From Corynebacterium meitnerae (GTDB lineage: Bacteria; Actinomycetota; Actinomycetes; Mycobacteriales; Mycobacteriaceae), in assembly GCF_027570075.1 (NCBI RefSeq), contig NZ_JAKMUS010000001.1, positions 248,001 through 312,000 on the forward strand: a stretch of 64,000 nucleotides of DNA, in the 5' to 3' direction. The translations under genes were made by a program, and so were the position numbers. Of this stretch, positions 38,601-48,737 are shown piece after piece; positions within the stretch are counted from its first letter, which is position 1, and every line of letters starts with the position of its first letter. The notes beneath the pieces were generated by a model that searched no databases, had not been told where the DNA came from, and worked only from the letters and a program-made list of their open reading frames with translations.

Positions 38601-39446
38601 TTAGGCCTCCACTTCGCGGCTGCGCGTTGCACGGAGCTGGAACATGGCGATGACCACGACAACGACGACGAAGATAACCGCCTTCGCCTGGCCGACGCCT
38701 TCCGCGCCCACTCGATTGAACATGGTTTTAACGATGTTGAGGGCGACCATCTCCGTCGACCCACCAGGGGCGCCATCCGTGAGTGCCAAGTTCTGGTCGT
38801 AGACCTTGAACGTGTTGGACAAGGTCAGGAACAGACAGATCGTGATAGACGGCATCATCAGCGGAATGGTCACGTGCCACAGCTGCTGCCACTTGGACAC
38901 ACCATCCAGCTCCGCCGCCTCGATTAGCTCCGGCGGAACATTCTGCAGACCAGCGATGTAAATGATCATCATGTAACCGATCAGCTGCCAGTTCATCAGG
39001 ATGATCAAGCCGGCGTAGCCGAACCGCCAGTCCGCAGAAATCGTCGTCTCATAATTGGCCAGCACCGCGTTGATCATCGACTGCCAGGTGTAACCCAGCA
39101 CGATGCCGCCGATCAGGTTCGGCATGAAGAACACGGTGCGGAAGAAGTTCGTGCCACGCAGTTTGCGCGTCAGCGTCCACGCCACAGCGAACGCAATGAT
39201 GTTCACCGTGATGATGGACACCACCGCCACAGCGACCGTGAACAGCAAGGCGGAAACAAAGCCTTCACGCTCACTGAACACGCGGGCGTAGTTGTCTAGT
39301 CCGACCCAGGTTGCATCCGTAATCGTCGTAAAGCTCGTGAATGAAAGAGCTGTGCCGACGAGGAACGGAACAAAGAACGCGATGCCAAACGCAAGGAGTG
39401 TTGGCAACACAAAGATGGGGAAATATTTCTTCAGTGTTTCTTGCAT
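38601..39446 (-). CDS. Carbohydrate ABC transporter permease (MalF/UgpA-like)
   Basis: A 281-residue permease with six transmembrane segments. The EAA loop is LIEAAELDGVSKWQQLWHVTIPLMMP, and the N-terminal FPIFVLPTLLAFGIAFFVPF is typical. It lies 30 bases after the binding-protein gene. Together with the neighbouring MalG-like permease it forms the membrane channel. Confidence 0.92.
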   Translation of the reverse strand: MQETLKKYFPIFVLPTLLAFGIAFFVPFLVGTALSFTSFTTITDATWVGLDNYARVFSEREGFVSALLFTVAVAVVSIITVNIIAFAVAWTLTRKLRGTNFFRTVFFMPNLIGGIVLGYTWQSMINAVLANYETTISADWRFGYAGLIILMNWQLIGYMMIIYIAGLQNVPPELIEAAELDGVSKWQQLWHVTIPLMMPSITICLFLTLSNTFKVYDQNLALTDGAPGGSTEMVALNIVKTMFNRVGAEGVGQAKAVIFVVVVVVIAMFQLRATRSREVEA

Positions 39447-39476
39447 GATGTGACCTCTTGCTTGCTCCCGATACGC

Positions 39477-40820
39477 CTAGTCCAGCAACGCGATCTGATT
39501 AGCCATCTCGAACTTCCAATCCGCCTTGAGCCTGCTCACCACATCTTCCCACGACATATTGCCGATGGCGTACTGGGCAATATTCTGGCCAAACAGGTCA
39601 CGGAACTGCTGGTTCGGTGAGAACTGGAAGTCCCACGGCAAAGCCTCCACCGAATCATCATTCAGTGCTTCCTGGACTTGGCGTGCCAGCGGATCATCCG
39701 GAACATCTTCCGTGTCGTAATTCTCAAACGGTGCGATGAAGCCCAGCTCATTAACCACGAGCTCCTTGCCGCGCTCCGACAGGAACAGCCACTTGAGGAA
39801 GTCGCGGGTAGCCTTCTGGTCTTCCTCGCTGGCCTTGTTGTTCACGCAGAGGAAGTTCTCCGTCCCCACGTTGATGCCCACGTTTTCTTCATTGGGCAGC
39901 CCCATGTACATGGGCATGAACTTGATCTTGTCTTCCTTGACCACGTTGCCGGACTCGCTGGAAATCTGGCTCCATGCCCAGTTACCGTTCTGGACCATCG
40001 CGGCCTTGCCGGTAGCAAATTCCGCCATGGAATCAGACACCGCACGTGCTGGTGCGAGGCTCGGCTTCACCGTGGAATTCTGCAGGTACAGGTCAAACAG
40101 GTTGCGGTAGTTGTCGCCATAGAGGAATTCCATGTCCTCCATGTCCTTAAACTCCTGGATGTTCCGGTCCTCGATCTCATAGTGGATGGGGCCGTTCATC
40201 AGGTGGTTCGTCCAGCGCCACTCCTCACCCGCGGCAAGCGACGTCGCCGCAAAGGCACCGTTGATTCCCAACTCGTCCTTGCGGGCCTGCATATCTTCTG
40301 CGAGCGCCTTCAGGTCCTTGAAGGACTTCACCGAGTCCATCGAAGTGACCTTCGCGCCCGGCAGCGCGAAGTAGGCGTCGAGGATCTCTTCGTTGTAAAG
40401 AATGCCGAAGCCCTCCATCGCGAAAGGCACACCGACGACCTTGCTCTCCTTGTCCGTGATCGGCTGGGCATCATCTTGCAGCGCCTCAGTGATCTCATAA
40501 TCAGACATATCGGCCAGATAGTTCTTCCAAATGCCGTAGCCTTCCTGCCCGTTAATTTGGAACAGGGTCGGCGCATTGGACTTAGCCATCTCCGCCTTCA
40601 GCGTCTGCATGTACGAACCAGATGCGGCAGTAACCACCTTCACCGGAATACCGGTCTCCTCGGTGTACTCCTTTGCAATCAGCTCAAATGTCTTGGACTG
40701 CTCCGGCTTGAAATTCAGGTAGTACACGCTTGGGCCATTGTTTTGACCACAAGCGGCAAGACCAAAGGCACTCAACCCGATGGTGGCTAGGACAGCCACT
40801 GTGCGTGTGGAGTGTTTCAT
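39477..40820 (-). CDS. Carbohydrate ABC transporter substrate-binding lipoprotein
   Basis: The protein has 447 residues. ATG 40820 follows GCGAGG and gives a proper signal peptide with lipobox LAAC (cysteine 24); an ATG at 40859 adds 13 residues without a ribosome binding site. The mature part is a family 1 (MalE-type) binding protein: YYLNFKPEQSKTFELIAKEY, TLFQINGQEGYG, GVPFAMEGFGILYNEEIL and ATGKAAMVQNGNWAWSQI. An oligosaccharide or glycoside is likely; the substrate is not readable. Confidence 0.9.
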   Translation of the reverse strand: MKHSTRTVAVLATIGLSAFGLAACGQNNGPSVYYLNFKPEQSKTFELIAKEYTEETGIPVKVVTAASGSYMQTLKAEMAKSNAPTLFQINGQEGYGIWKNYLADMSDYEITEALQDDAQPITDKESKVVGVPFAMEGFGILYNEEILDAYFALPGAKVTSMDSVKSFKDLKALAEDMQARKDELGINGAFAATSLAAGEEWRWTNHLMNGPIHYEIEDRNIQEFKDMEDMEFLYGDNYRNLFDLYLQNSTVKPSLAPARAVSDSMAEFATGKAAMVQNGNWAWSQISSESGNVVKEDKIKFMPMYMGLPNEENVGINVGTENFLCVNNKASEEDQKATRDFLKWLFLSERGKELVVNELGFIAPFENYDTEDVPDDPLARQVQEALNDDSVEALPWDFQFSPNQQFRDLFGQNIAQYAIGNMSWEDVVSRLKADWKFEMANQIALLD

Positions 40821-40874
40821 TGCATGAACCTCGCTCTTCGTGGGGATCTGTGTTTTCATCGTGTGTTTTTCGTT

Positions 40875-40945
40875 TTAAGAACTATCTGGGATATCTGGAT
40901 CGTCCAGATCATCCGGATCATCCGGCTCGTCCGGATCATCTGGGT
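40875..40945 (-). repeat. 9-base tandem repeat encoding the acidic DUF4032 tail
   Basis: Read on the minus strand, six to seven imperfect copies of GATGATCCG (variants GACGAGCCG, GATGATCTG, GACGATCCA) run to the stop codon. Each unit codes Asp-Asp-Pro or a close variant. The repeat keeps the frame, so copy number could vary between strains without inactivating the gene. Confidence 0.75.
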
Positions 40946-42194
40946 GGAGCGCGGTGTAGATCCGCGCTTCATCGGGGCGAGCCGGCAAGATTGTGTCGAA
41001 ATAGGATTTAGCGGCTTCTTCCAGGGAGACGTAGCGCTTCTCGTTTTCAGAGATGAACCAGCGGTGATCCAGAATCTCGTGAAACACCTGGGCCGGTTCC
41101 AGCTTGGTGCGCAGTGACGCGGGGGTGAGAGCTACCACTGGCTCATACCTATTCACCAGCCAATCCAGGGCCACGTCCTCCAGCGAATGCGTGTCGCTGT
41201 GGTGCAGCGCTCGGTAGACCTCCATCTCGCTCAACAAACGCTGCGCCTGGCGGTCCTGCACGTCAAGGCCAGTGAGCTTCTTCAGCTTACGGCTGTGGAA
41301 ACCGGTAGAAAACACCGAAGGCTCAATGCTCACCCGGTACACATCAACGGTAGAACCGTCTTCTGCCCTGCGGGTCGTCTCGTGAGTGATCTGTGTTTCC
41401 CCAATATCGAAGCCCAGGGAATTGATCTTCTCAATGTGTTCCGCGATCTGTTTGAAAGCGTCGCCTTCAACGACAAGCTCTTCTGTCATCAGGCCCCACA
41501 GTTCGTGGTACATCGCGTCGACGGCGTTGCCGAGGGCGATGACGTCCACGTCACCGTCGATAAGCCCACCCGCCTGCAGGTCCATGAGCTCGCCGATGAT
41601 GTTGACGCGGGCCACCTCGACGTCGTAAAGCCTCCGCCCTTCGGACAGCGGTGCGTGGAACTCCCCTGTCTCCGCGTCCACGAGGTACGCCGAGAACGCA
41701 TCCGCATCACGGCGGAACAGCGTGTTGGACAGGGACACATCGCCCCAATAGAAATTGGCCAGGTGCAGCCGGACCAGGAGAACCGCGAGCGCGCGGATGA
41801 GCTTGTTCACCGTGGCTGGCGACAGGGAGCGACTGAACACATCGCGGTAGGGCAAGGAGAACTCGAGGTGCTCCGTGACCAAGCAGGGAGTGAGCTCCTC
41901 CGCGCGAGCATCATTCGTCCGCTGGGCGATCACAGCTACCGGCTTCACGCAGGGAATATCCAATTCCCGCAGGCGCTTGAGCGTGCGGTATTCGTGGTAC
42001 GCCACGGTCTCCCCGATCTCCTTAACGGCAAGCACCATGCCGCCAGCGGAGATCAAACGGACAGTGTGCCGCGAAATACCCCGCGGGAATGCGGAGAGCA
42101 GCTCGCTCGGCCAGTCCGCGAGCGGGATCGCCCAGGGCAGGCCTAACAGCACTTTGGCGTAGGCCGGCGACTGAACGCTCATTCTCTCGGACAT
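40875..42194 (-). CDS. DUF4032 protein with kinase-like N-terminal domain
   Basis: The protein has 439 residues. The N-terminal 190 have a protein-kinase-like layout: MVLAVKEIGE supplies a candidate ATP-binding lysine, YWGDVSLSNTLF resembles the [H]GDxxxxN catalytic loop, and AYLVDAETGEFH resembles the DFG position. A DUF4032 module of about 200 residues follows. The last 25 residues are an acidic tail of Asp-Asp-Pro units encoded by a 9-base repeat. The gene lies inside the sugar ABC operon, 34 bases after the ATPase gene and 55 before the binding protein. Its substrate and role are unknown. Confidence 0.75.
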   Translation of the reverse strand: MSERMSVQSPAYAKVLLGLPWAIPLADWPSELLSAFPRGISRHTVRLISAGGMVLAVKEIGETVAYHEYRTLKRLRELDIPCVKPVAVIAQRTNDARAEELTPCLVTEHLEFSLPYRDVFSRSLSPATVNKLIRALAVLLVRLHLANFYWGDVSLSNTLFRRDADAFSAYLVDAETGEFHAPLSEGRRLYDVEVARVNIIGELMDLQAGGLIDGDVDVIALGNAVDAMYHELWGLMTEELVVEGDAFKQIAEHIEKINSLGFDIGETQITHETTRRAEDGSTVDVYRVSIEPSVFSTGFHSRKLKKLTGLDVQDRQAQRLLSEMEVYRALHHSDTHSLEDVALDWLVNRYEPVVALTPASLRTKLEPAQVFHEILDHRWFISENEKRYVSLEEAAKSYFDTILPARPDEARIYTALHPDDPDEPDDPDDLDDPDIPDSS

Positions 42195-42227
42195 GGCATC
42201 ACTTTCGCGGCGAGTGTGATCGGGGTG

Positions 42228-43346
<1,119 letters not shown>

Positions 43347-43478
43347 GTGTATCTCCTCTAGTGGGTGGCACAAACCTGTCCGTAATGTGCGTTTCAAACC
43401 TATGTCCCAGACTAACACCACGGGCCCCTCCCACCAGGGTGCCTTGGTGACTAACTGTCGCGCGTCTTCATTCACGCC

Positions 43479-43484
43479 TAACCT
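43479..43484 (+). promoter_or_regulatory. Putative -10 element for leaderless sdaA
   Basis: TAACCT ends seven bases before the ATG at 43492, and there is no ribosome binding site. The same hexamer and near-identical spacing occur before the YbjN gene at 5575. Confidence 0.45.
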
Positions 43485-43491
43485 CGTTGGC

Positions 43492-44928
43492 ATGGCATCG
43501 CATCGTGTTAGTGTCATTGACCTTTTCAGCATTGGCATCGGTCCGTCGTCTTCACACACCGTGGGTCCGATGCGAGCAAGCGCCGCCTTCGTGGAAAAGC
43601 TCGGCCAACTTCCGGCAGAAGTCCATGTTGAACTGCGTGGTTCCCTCGCTGCCACCGGCGTGGGCCACGGTACTGACCGCGCTGTCCTGCTGGGGCTGGT
43701 GGGTTACACTCCGCTGACAACCGATCAAACCGTGGAACCCACACCCGGCACACCGATTCCTGCGAAGGGCACCATCAGTGGCCCTGACGGCAGCGTCGTT
43801 TACGAGCTCAGGTTCAACCCCAAACCCGTCGAAGAGCACCCAAACTGCCTCATTTACGACGCGTGGGACGCTCACGGCACCCGCCTGGCCAGCCGCACCG
43901 AGTACTACTCCGTCGGCGGCGGCTTCATCATGGATCGCGCAGCCATGAAGGAAGCAGCGGGCGAAGGCGCAAGTTCCGGTATCGCCGCGGCCACTGCCGT
44001 TGCTGAGGCCGAAGAGAAGCAGACTGATTCCCAGCCCGATGGGCTCTATGCCTTCAATTCCTCCGCGGACCTCCTCGACGTATGTGACAGCACGGGCCTC
44101 ACCATCGCTGAGGTCATCGCTCACAATGAGACCATCACCCACGGTGAAACCGAGTACACCGCTCACCTGGACAGCGTCTGGTCTGCCATGCAGGACTGCG
44201 TGAAAAACGGGATCTCCACCGAAGGCACTCTCCCCGGTGGTCTGAACGTCCGCCGCCGTGCCCCTCGCATGTACGCACTCCTGACGAGCGAGCAGAAGCG
44301 CCACAACTCTGAAGGTCTGGACGCCATGGAGTGGGTCAACCTCTACGCCTTGGCCGTCAATGAGGAAAACGCCGCCCACGGCCGAGTTGTCACCGCCCCC
44401 ACCAACGGCGCCGCCGGCATCATCCCGGCTGTCATGCACTACTGCCGCGACTTCACCGCGGACTTCTCCCCTGCCCGCGCCCGCGAATTCCTCCTCACCG
44501 CCGGCGCAATCGGCTCCATCGTCAAAACCAACGCATCCATCTCCGGCGCGGAGGTCGGCTGCCAAGGCGAAGTTGGTTCCGCTTCTGCCATGGCTGCGGC
44601 CGGCATGTGCGCCATCCTTGGCGGCACGCCTGCTCAGGTTGAAAACGCCGCGGAGATCGCCCTTGAGCACAACCTTGGTCTCACCTGCGATCCCGTCGGC
44701 GGCCTCGTCCAAGTCCCCTGCATCGAACGCAACGCCATCGGCGCCGTGAAAGCTATCAACGCAGCACGCCTAGCAAAATGGGGCGATGGCACCAACATCG
44801 TCACGCTTGACGACGCAATCGAGACCATGGCCGCCACCGGCCGCGACATGATGACCAAGTACAAGGAAACATCCGTCGGCGGTCTTGCTGTGCAGCTGGG
44901 ATTCCCGGTGAGCATCACCGAGTGCTAG
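43492..44928 (+). CDS. sdaA: L-serine dehydratase (iron-sulfur type)
   Basis: A 478-residue single-chain L-serine ammonia-lyase making pyruvate. The beta domain starts [24 protein letters not shown]. The alpha domain has the cysteines for a 4Fe-4S cluster in [26 protein letters not shown] and QVPCIERNA. The open frame extends 49 codons upstream, but the family N-terminus begins at ATG 43492. It diverges from the sugar ABC operon across a 145-base gap. Confidence 0.95.
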   Translation: MASHRVSVIDLFSIGIGPSSSHTVGPMRASAAFVEKLGQLPAEVHVELRGSLAATGVGHGTDRAVLLGLVGYTPLTTDQTVEPTPGTPIPAKGTISGPDGSVVYELRFNPKPVEEHPNCLIYDAWDAHGTRLASRTEYYSVGGGFIMDRAAMKEAAGEGASSGIAAATAVAEAEEKQTDSQPDGLYAFNSSADLLDVCDSTGLTIAEVIAHNETITHGETEYTAHLDSVWSAMQDCVKNGISTEGTLPGGLNVRRRAPRMYALLTSEQKRHNSEGLDAMEWVNLYALAVNEENAAHGRVVTAPTNGAAGIIPAVMHYCRDFTADFSPARAREFLLTAGAIGSIVKTNASISGAEVGCQGEVGSASAMAAAGMCAILGGTPAQVENAAEIALEHNLGLTCDPVGGLVQVPCIERNAIGAVKAINAARLAKWGDGTNIVTLDDAIETMAATGRDMMTKYKETSVGGLAVQLGFPVSITEC

Positions 44929-44941
44929 AAGTTTTGCCCTT

Positions 44942-45430
44942 TCAGAGCAACGGATCCATATTGAGATAGTCCCGCCGGAACTCCGGCCGAATACGCTTTT
45001 CGATCAGAGCATAGAGTTCCGCAGCGCCATCCGCCGTGAACGGAACAATGACGTCAGCTCCATCCCGCTCACCAAACCCATACACAATTCGGTCGTTGAC
45101 CAAATCAATTGCGAGAATCGGGTGTTGGTTGTCCATCTGCATAATCTCCGCTTCCCTCAGCGTCCCAACGCTAAAGATCTGCGCACTGCTGATGTTCGTT
45201 GTGGAAAACGCCCCTTCAAACATGACGCCGCTTTCTTTAGTCAGCAGAAGCCGTAGCAGAGCAGTAAAACCCCAGTCCGCTCGCGTATCCGCGATAGAAC
45301 CCCTAGCTATAGTCGCCAGCGCTTTCAACTGTGGATCAAGCCCACCCCAGTGCGAGTACAAGTTGATCCCGTTGTATCCGCCAGATTCGTTTCTGGATTG
45401 AATGATGTTGATGTTTGAGCGATCGCCCAT
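44942..45430 (-). CDS. Hypothetical protein (GDRSN...YSHWGG type)
   Basis: The protein has 162 residues from ATG 45430, which follows GGGGGAGA. It starts MGDRSNINIIQ, has GINLYSHWGGLDPQLKALA and RADWGFTALLRLLLT, and ends with an Arg-rich helix. The GDRxN...YxHWGG pattern resembles small proteins seen in phages and mobile elements of actinobacteria, from memory. No membrane segment or signal peptide is seen. It is downstream of hipA by about 60 bases and its composition is less GC-rich than core genes, in keeping with acquired DNA. Confidence 0.6.
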   Translation of the reverse strand: MGDRSNINIIQSRNESGGYNGINLYSHWGGLDPQLKALATIARGSIADTRADWGFTALLRLLLTKESGVMFEGAFSTTNISSAQIFSVGTLREAEIMQMDNQHPILAIDLVNDRIVYGFGERDGADVIVPFTADGAAELYALIEKRIRPEFRRDYLNMDPLL

Positions 45431-45492
45431 GATCTCCCCCTTTGATCTATGAACATCACTTTGATTCATACCAGACGAAGCCCCACTGCGTT

Positions 45493-46695
45493 TTAGGTTT
45501 CAAGGAGTTGCCTTAGATCCTCCGTTGCTGCCTCAAATCGCTCGGTCATCATTGCTGCGCTATAAGCGTCTGCTCCATGTGCGATCGCGCGGGATTCCGC
45601 CTTCGCAAGAATGCCGACCAATGATTCAAGCCATCCACGCTGTTCCACCAGAGAAACATCAAATAGGTCGAGGACAGCGGCATCAACGAAGTCCTTGAGC
45701 GATACATCAAAGACACCATCAAGCCCCAGCTCATGTTCCGAACCGTGGGCGACCGGCGTCGGGTTCACATCGAAAGCTGGGGAAAGCACCCATGCCCCGT
45801 TCTTCCGAAGAAACCCATGATTACGAAGATGATCGTCTACGTTGCCGATCAATACTCCAAAAACTGCTCGTCGCCACAGCTTCTTAGTATCCGCTCCATG
45901 CGTATGCGCCCACTCCACGAGGTCCACCCAATCCCCACCAGAACCATCTTGGGCTTCAAGCGCCGTCATTGCTGACATGTAGGGGATGCGCGCATTGCTG
46001 GAGGTCCTATCAAATCGTCGCAGGAAAAGCACTGTCCTGTCTTCACCAGCAACGGTAAAGGTCTTGGTTTCGTGGGGCGTAACCTGAATAGCGGCCTGCT
46101 CCATGAGATCCAGAGTCGCTGCTTCCCACGCAATCACGTTCCATTCATCGCCAACAGGTTTTGGAAACTTAGCTAGCCACAGCGAGCCTCCACGATCCAC
46201 ATTCGCTTTAGGCCGGGCACCGCCCAACGAGCCCGTTGCACGAAACAAACGGCGAATCTGACGATCACTAATATCCATCTCTCCGCGTTGCACTTGGTCT
46301 GCAGTACGAATGACCTCGGAGAGCTCATGTTCACCTGGAACGCCTTCGCCATCCGCCACCGCGATCCCCTCACTCCAAAACCGCGTTGCTCCCTGTCTAC
46401 CGTTGTCGTTCACGCCGAGCAGCAAAGAGATCTCATCGAGCTGGCGTCCGGCTGCACGGTTAAGAACTTTTCGCCCCCATGTATCCGGAGCCGAATCACT
46501 GAAAGGATTAGCCGGGAAGACGGATTGAGGCCCACCGAAAAGCGGCAAAGACGGCGCAAGTGCAAAAGCATCCGAGCGCTCAAGGTACGAGTCCGCGTAC
46601 GCGAAAGCAGCTGATGCCCTCGTACGGTAAATATGCCCCGCAAGGACATCTACGCCGCCCAGCACAGTCGTTACAGCAATCTTGTCGCCTGCCAT
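45493..46695 (-). CDS. hipA: HipA-family serine/threonine kinase toxin
   Basis: The 400-residue protein is the toxin of a type II toxin-antitoxin pair. N-terminal LPLFGGPQSVFPANPFSDSAPDTWGR and GSLGGARPKA (near residue 155) are HipA hallmarks. The catalytic loop GNVDDHLRNHGFL lies near residue 285 and the metal-binding aspartate in LSPAFDVNP near residue 307. ATG 46695 is chosen over GTG 46698 by spacing from AAGGAGG. The antitoxin gene is nine bases upstream. E. coli HipA phosphorylates GltX; this target is unknown. Confidence 0.88.
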   Translation of the reverse strand: MAGDKIAVTTVLGGVDVLAGHIYRTRASAAFAYADSYLERSDAFALAPSLPLFGGPQSVFPANPFSDSAPDTWGRKVLNRAAGRQLDEISLLLGVNDNGRQGATRFWSEGIAVADGEGVPGEHELSEVIRTADQVQRGEMDISDRQIRRLFRATGSLGGARPKANVDRGGSLWLAKFPKPVGDEWNVIAWEAATLDLMEQAAIQVTPHETKTFTVAGEDRTVLFLRRFDRTSSNARIPYMSAMTALEAQDGSGGDWVDLVEWAHTHGADTKKLWRRAVFGVLIGNVDDHLRNHGFLRKNGAWVLSPAFDVNPTPVAHGSEHELGLDGVFDVSLKDFVDAAVLDLFDVSLVEQRGWLESLVGILAKAESRAIAHGADAYSAAMMTERFEAATEDLRQLLET

Positions 46696-46704
46696 CACCC
46701 CTCC

Positions 46705-47031
46705 TTAATCCTCAAACTTCGCCACGCGTACCCGCTCCGGGAGCTGCTCCATAGCGCGGAGGCGCCCGACATCTGTCTCGTACGGATCAGTGGCAGTGAC
46801 CACGTAATCGAGCATCCCCAACACATGCAGCACAGACAACGTCGCGTCAAGCCCAACGCCCTGCCCGTTTTCAAGATTCCGCAGTGTGGTTTCAGAAATA
46901 CGAGAGCGATCGGCGACCATCTTCATGGTCAAGCCGAGCAGCTTGCGTTGGTTCCGAATGTTCTCCCCAATCGTGCGCATTCCACGACGGATCGGTGTTG
47001 GCGTGTATCTCACACGACCTACTTTAGCCAT
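46705..47031 (-). CDS. hipB: HipB-like XRE-family antitoxin
   Basis: A 108-residue protein with a helix-turn-helix of the Cro/C1 type: IRNQRKLLGLTMKMVADRSRISETTLRNLENG at about residues 25-56. A C-terminal extension with Arg/Glu follows. ATG 47031 gives the full length; an internal ATG near 46980 (MRTIGENIRN) is possible. A strong dyad 24 bases upstream is the probable operator. It pairs with HipA downstream. Confidence 0.85.
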   Translation of the reverse strand: MAKVGRVRYTPTPIRRGMRTIGENIRNQRKLLGLTMKMVADRSRISETTLRNLENGQGVGLDATLSVLHVLGMLDYVVTATDPYETDVGRLRAMEQLPERVRVAKFED

Positions 47032-47054
47032 AGTTTTCTACGGACCAAACCCTT

Positions 47055-47078
47055 TAACCCGTAGATTTCTAGGGGTTA
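47055..47078. promoter_or_regulatory. Probable HipB operator (24-base dyad)
   Basis: TAACCC and GGGTTA flank TAGA and TCTA with two mismatched positions, giving arms that match at ten of twelve positions. It lies 24 bases upstream of the hipB start, where the promoter should be. This matches the autoregulation expected of HipAB modules. Confidence 0.6.
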
Positions 47079-47212
47079 GTGTCGCCCCAAGGCACACTGT
47101 CCCCTTTTCGCCCCAAAGAGACAGGGCACTCCCCTCTTCCTTCCGGATTAAATGACAAAGCCTGCCGCCCCCCTGACCCTACTCAGCCCCTGTACGCTCA
47201 CCCCGCGTACTT

Positions 47213-47314
47213 CTGTGTAAAATTTTACATTGCTCCGGTAACTATCAAATGGTAGAAATTTTCTACCAGGGGCTTTACCCGAGCTGATTTTTTGCGTTGT
47301 AATTTTTTACACAG
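47213..47314. repeat. 102-base nested palindromic element between hipB and hisS
   Basis: The ends are inverted copies: CTGTGTAAAA at 47213-47222 and TTTTACACAG at 47305-47314. The left end is itself a perfect 14-base palindrome (TGTAAAATTTTACA, 47216-47229); the right end (47298-47311) is TGTAA...TTACA. In the centre TGGTAGAAA and TTTCTACCA (47250-47268) form a perfect dyad with one central base. The element is AT-rich inside otherwise GC-rich or pyrimidine-rich DNA. No open frame is convincing here. Confidence 0.6.
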
Positions 47315-47377
47315 CCCGGCGAAGGAAAGCAGCGAAAGAAAGTGGCCAAGACAACCCTCGCCCCCTCCCTCCCCCCC

Positions 47378-47413
47378 TAAGGGACCTTCTTCCTTTAAGG
47401 GACCTTCTCCTCT
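47378..47413. repeat. 18-base tandem repeat upstream of the hisS end
   Basis: Two copies beginning TAAGGGACCTTCT stand at 47378 and 47396, matching at about 14 of 18 positions. They run straight into the hairpin at 47414. Together with a pyrimidine-rich tract (47358-47377) they fill the non-coding stretch; nothing else is seen there. Confidence 0.5.
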
Positions 47414-47453
47414 CTTCCTTCCTTAAAGGACAAAGTCCGCTTAAGGAAGGAAG
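47414..47453 (-). terminator. Strong hairpin at the 3' end of hisS
   Basis: CTTCCTTCCTTAA and TTAAGGAAGGAAG are perfect 13-base arms around a 14-base loop that contains a second small dyad GGACAAAGTCC. The right arm overlaps the last codons and stop of hisS. There is no T-run, so it may act with Rho or as a stabilising 3' structure. Confidence 0.6.
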
Positions 47454-48727
47454 ATCGCGTCGATGATCGCGCCGGCATCAAGCACGGCGGTCTTCTGGGA
47501 GTGGTCCTCGAGGTTCTTCACGGTGACTTCGCCCGCTTCGAGCTCGCGGTCGCCGAGGACAAGTGCGGTGTGGGCACCGGAACGGTCCGCGCCCTTCATC
47601 GAACCCTTAAGCCCGCGACCACCATAGGCCATGTCGGCGGAGATGCCGTTGGCGCGGAGTTCGTCGATAAGCTGTGCCATCTTCTTCGTGGCCTCAGCGC
47701 CGATGGCAACGCCATACACCTGCACGCGTTGATCGACGCCTTCAAGCGTGACGCCTTCAGCTTCCAGCGCGAGGATCGAGCGGTCAACGCCGAGACCAAA
47801 GCCGATGCCGGAGAGGTCCTGGCCACCGATTTGCGCCATGAGGCCGTCGTAGCGCCCACCGCCGCCGATGCCGGACTGCGCGCCGAGGCCGTCGTGGACG
47901 AACTCGAAACAGGTCTTGGTGTAGTAATCCAAGCCACGGACCATACGCGGATTGATCACGTACTCGATGCCTAAATCATCGAGGGAACCCGTGACGGTTT
48001 CGAAGTGCTCGCGACAGTCCGCGTCGAGGTGGTCGAGCATGAGCGGCGCGTCGGCGGTCATCTCTTGGACCTCCGGTCGCTTGTCATCCAGCACACGCAG
48101 CGGATTGATCTGTGCGCGGTGGCGGGTCTCCTCATCCAGCGGGAGGTCAAGCAGGAAATCCTGCAGCTTCTGGCGGTAGGCCGGGCGGCAGTTGCGGTCG
48201 CCCAAGCTGGTCAGCTCAAGGCGGAAACCGGTCAGACCAATAGCACGGTAGCAACGGTCGGCGAGTGCGATGACTTCGACGTCGAGAAGCGGATCGTCAA
48301 CGCCAATGGCCTCGACGCCGACCTGCTGGAGCTGGCGGTAACGGCCGGCCTGCGGGCGCTCGTACCGGAAGAACGGGCCGTAGTAGTTGAGCTTGACCGG
48401 CAGCTGGCCGCGGTCGAGATTGTGCTCAATGACGGCGCGCATGACTCCTGCGGTACCTTCCGGGCGCAGGGTGACCGAGCGGTCGCCACGGTCAGCGAAG
48501 GTGTACATCTCCTTCGACACCACATCCGTGGATTCACCCACGCCGCGGGCGAACAGCGTGGTGTCCTCGAAGATCGGCAGCTCAATGTGCTGGTAGCCGG
48601 CAAGATGCGCCTGCTTCACAAACTCCGAACGCACCGCGTGGAACGTCGCGGAAGCTGGGGGCACATAATCCGGCACGCCCTTCGGCGCGGACAGGGGCTG
48701 AAACTTTTCGCTCTTCTCGGTGGTCAC
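47441..48727 (-). CDS. hisS: Histidyl-tRNA synthetase
   Basis: The 428-residue class II synthetase has motif 1 region [31 protein letters not shown], motif 2 [17 protein letters not shown] and [21 protein letters not shown], and histidine-binding GGGGRYDGL and [10 protein letters not shown]. The C-terminal anticodon domain ends at the stop TAA inside the terminator hairpin. GTG 48727 is the start. It follows the hydrolase gene by 11 bases. Confidence 0.97.
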   Translation of the reverse strand: MTTEKSEKFQPLSAPKGVPDYVPPASATFHAVRSEFVKQAHLAGYQHIELPIFEDTTLFARGVGESTDVVSKEMYTFADRGDRSVTLRPEGTAGVMRAVIEHNLDRGQLPVKLNYYGPFFRYERPQAGRYRQLQQVGVEAIGVDDPLLDVEVIALADRCYRAIGLTGFRLELTSLGDRNCRPAYRQKLQDFLLDLPLDEETRHRAQINPLRVLDDKRPEVQEMTADAPLMLDHLDADCREHFETVTGSLDDLGIEYVINPRMVRGLDYYTKTCFEFVHDGLGAQSGIGGGGRYDGLMAQIGGQDLSGIGFGLGVDRSILALEAEGVTLEGVDQRVQVYGVAIGAEATKKMAQLIDELRANGISADMAYGGRGLKGSMKGADRSGAHTALVLGDRELEAGEVTVKNLEDHSQKTAVLDAGAIIDAIFLP

Positions 48728-48737
48728 CTAGGCGATC

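Noticed and set aside
47213..47314. CRISPR-like or tRNA-like structure in the palindromic gap
   Set aside because: There are no evenly spaced repeats with spacers and no cloverleaf pattern or CCA end; the unit is a nested dyad.
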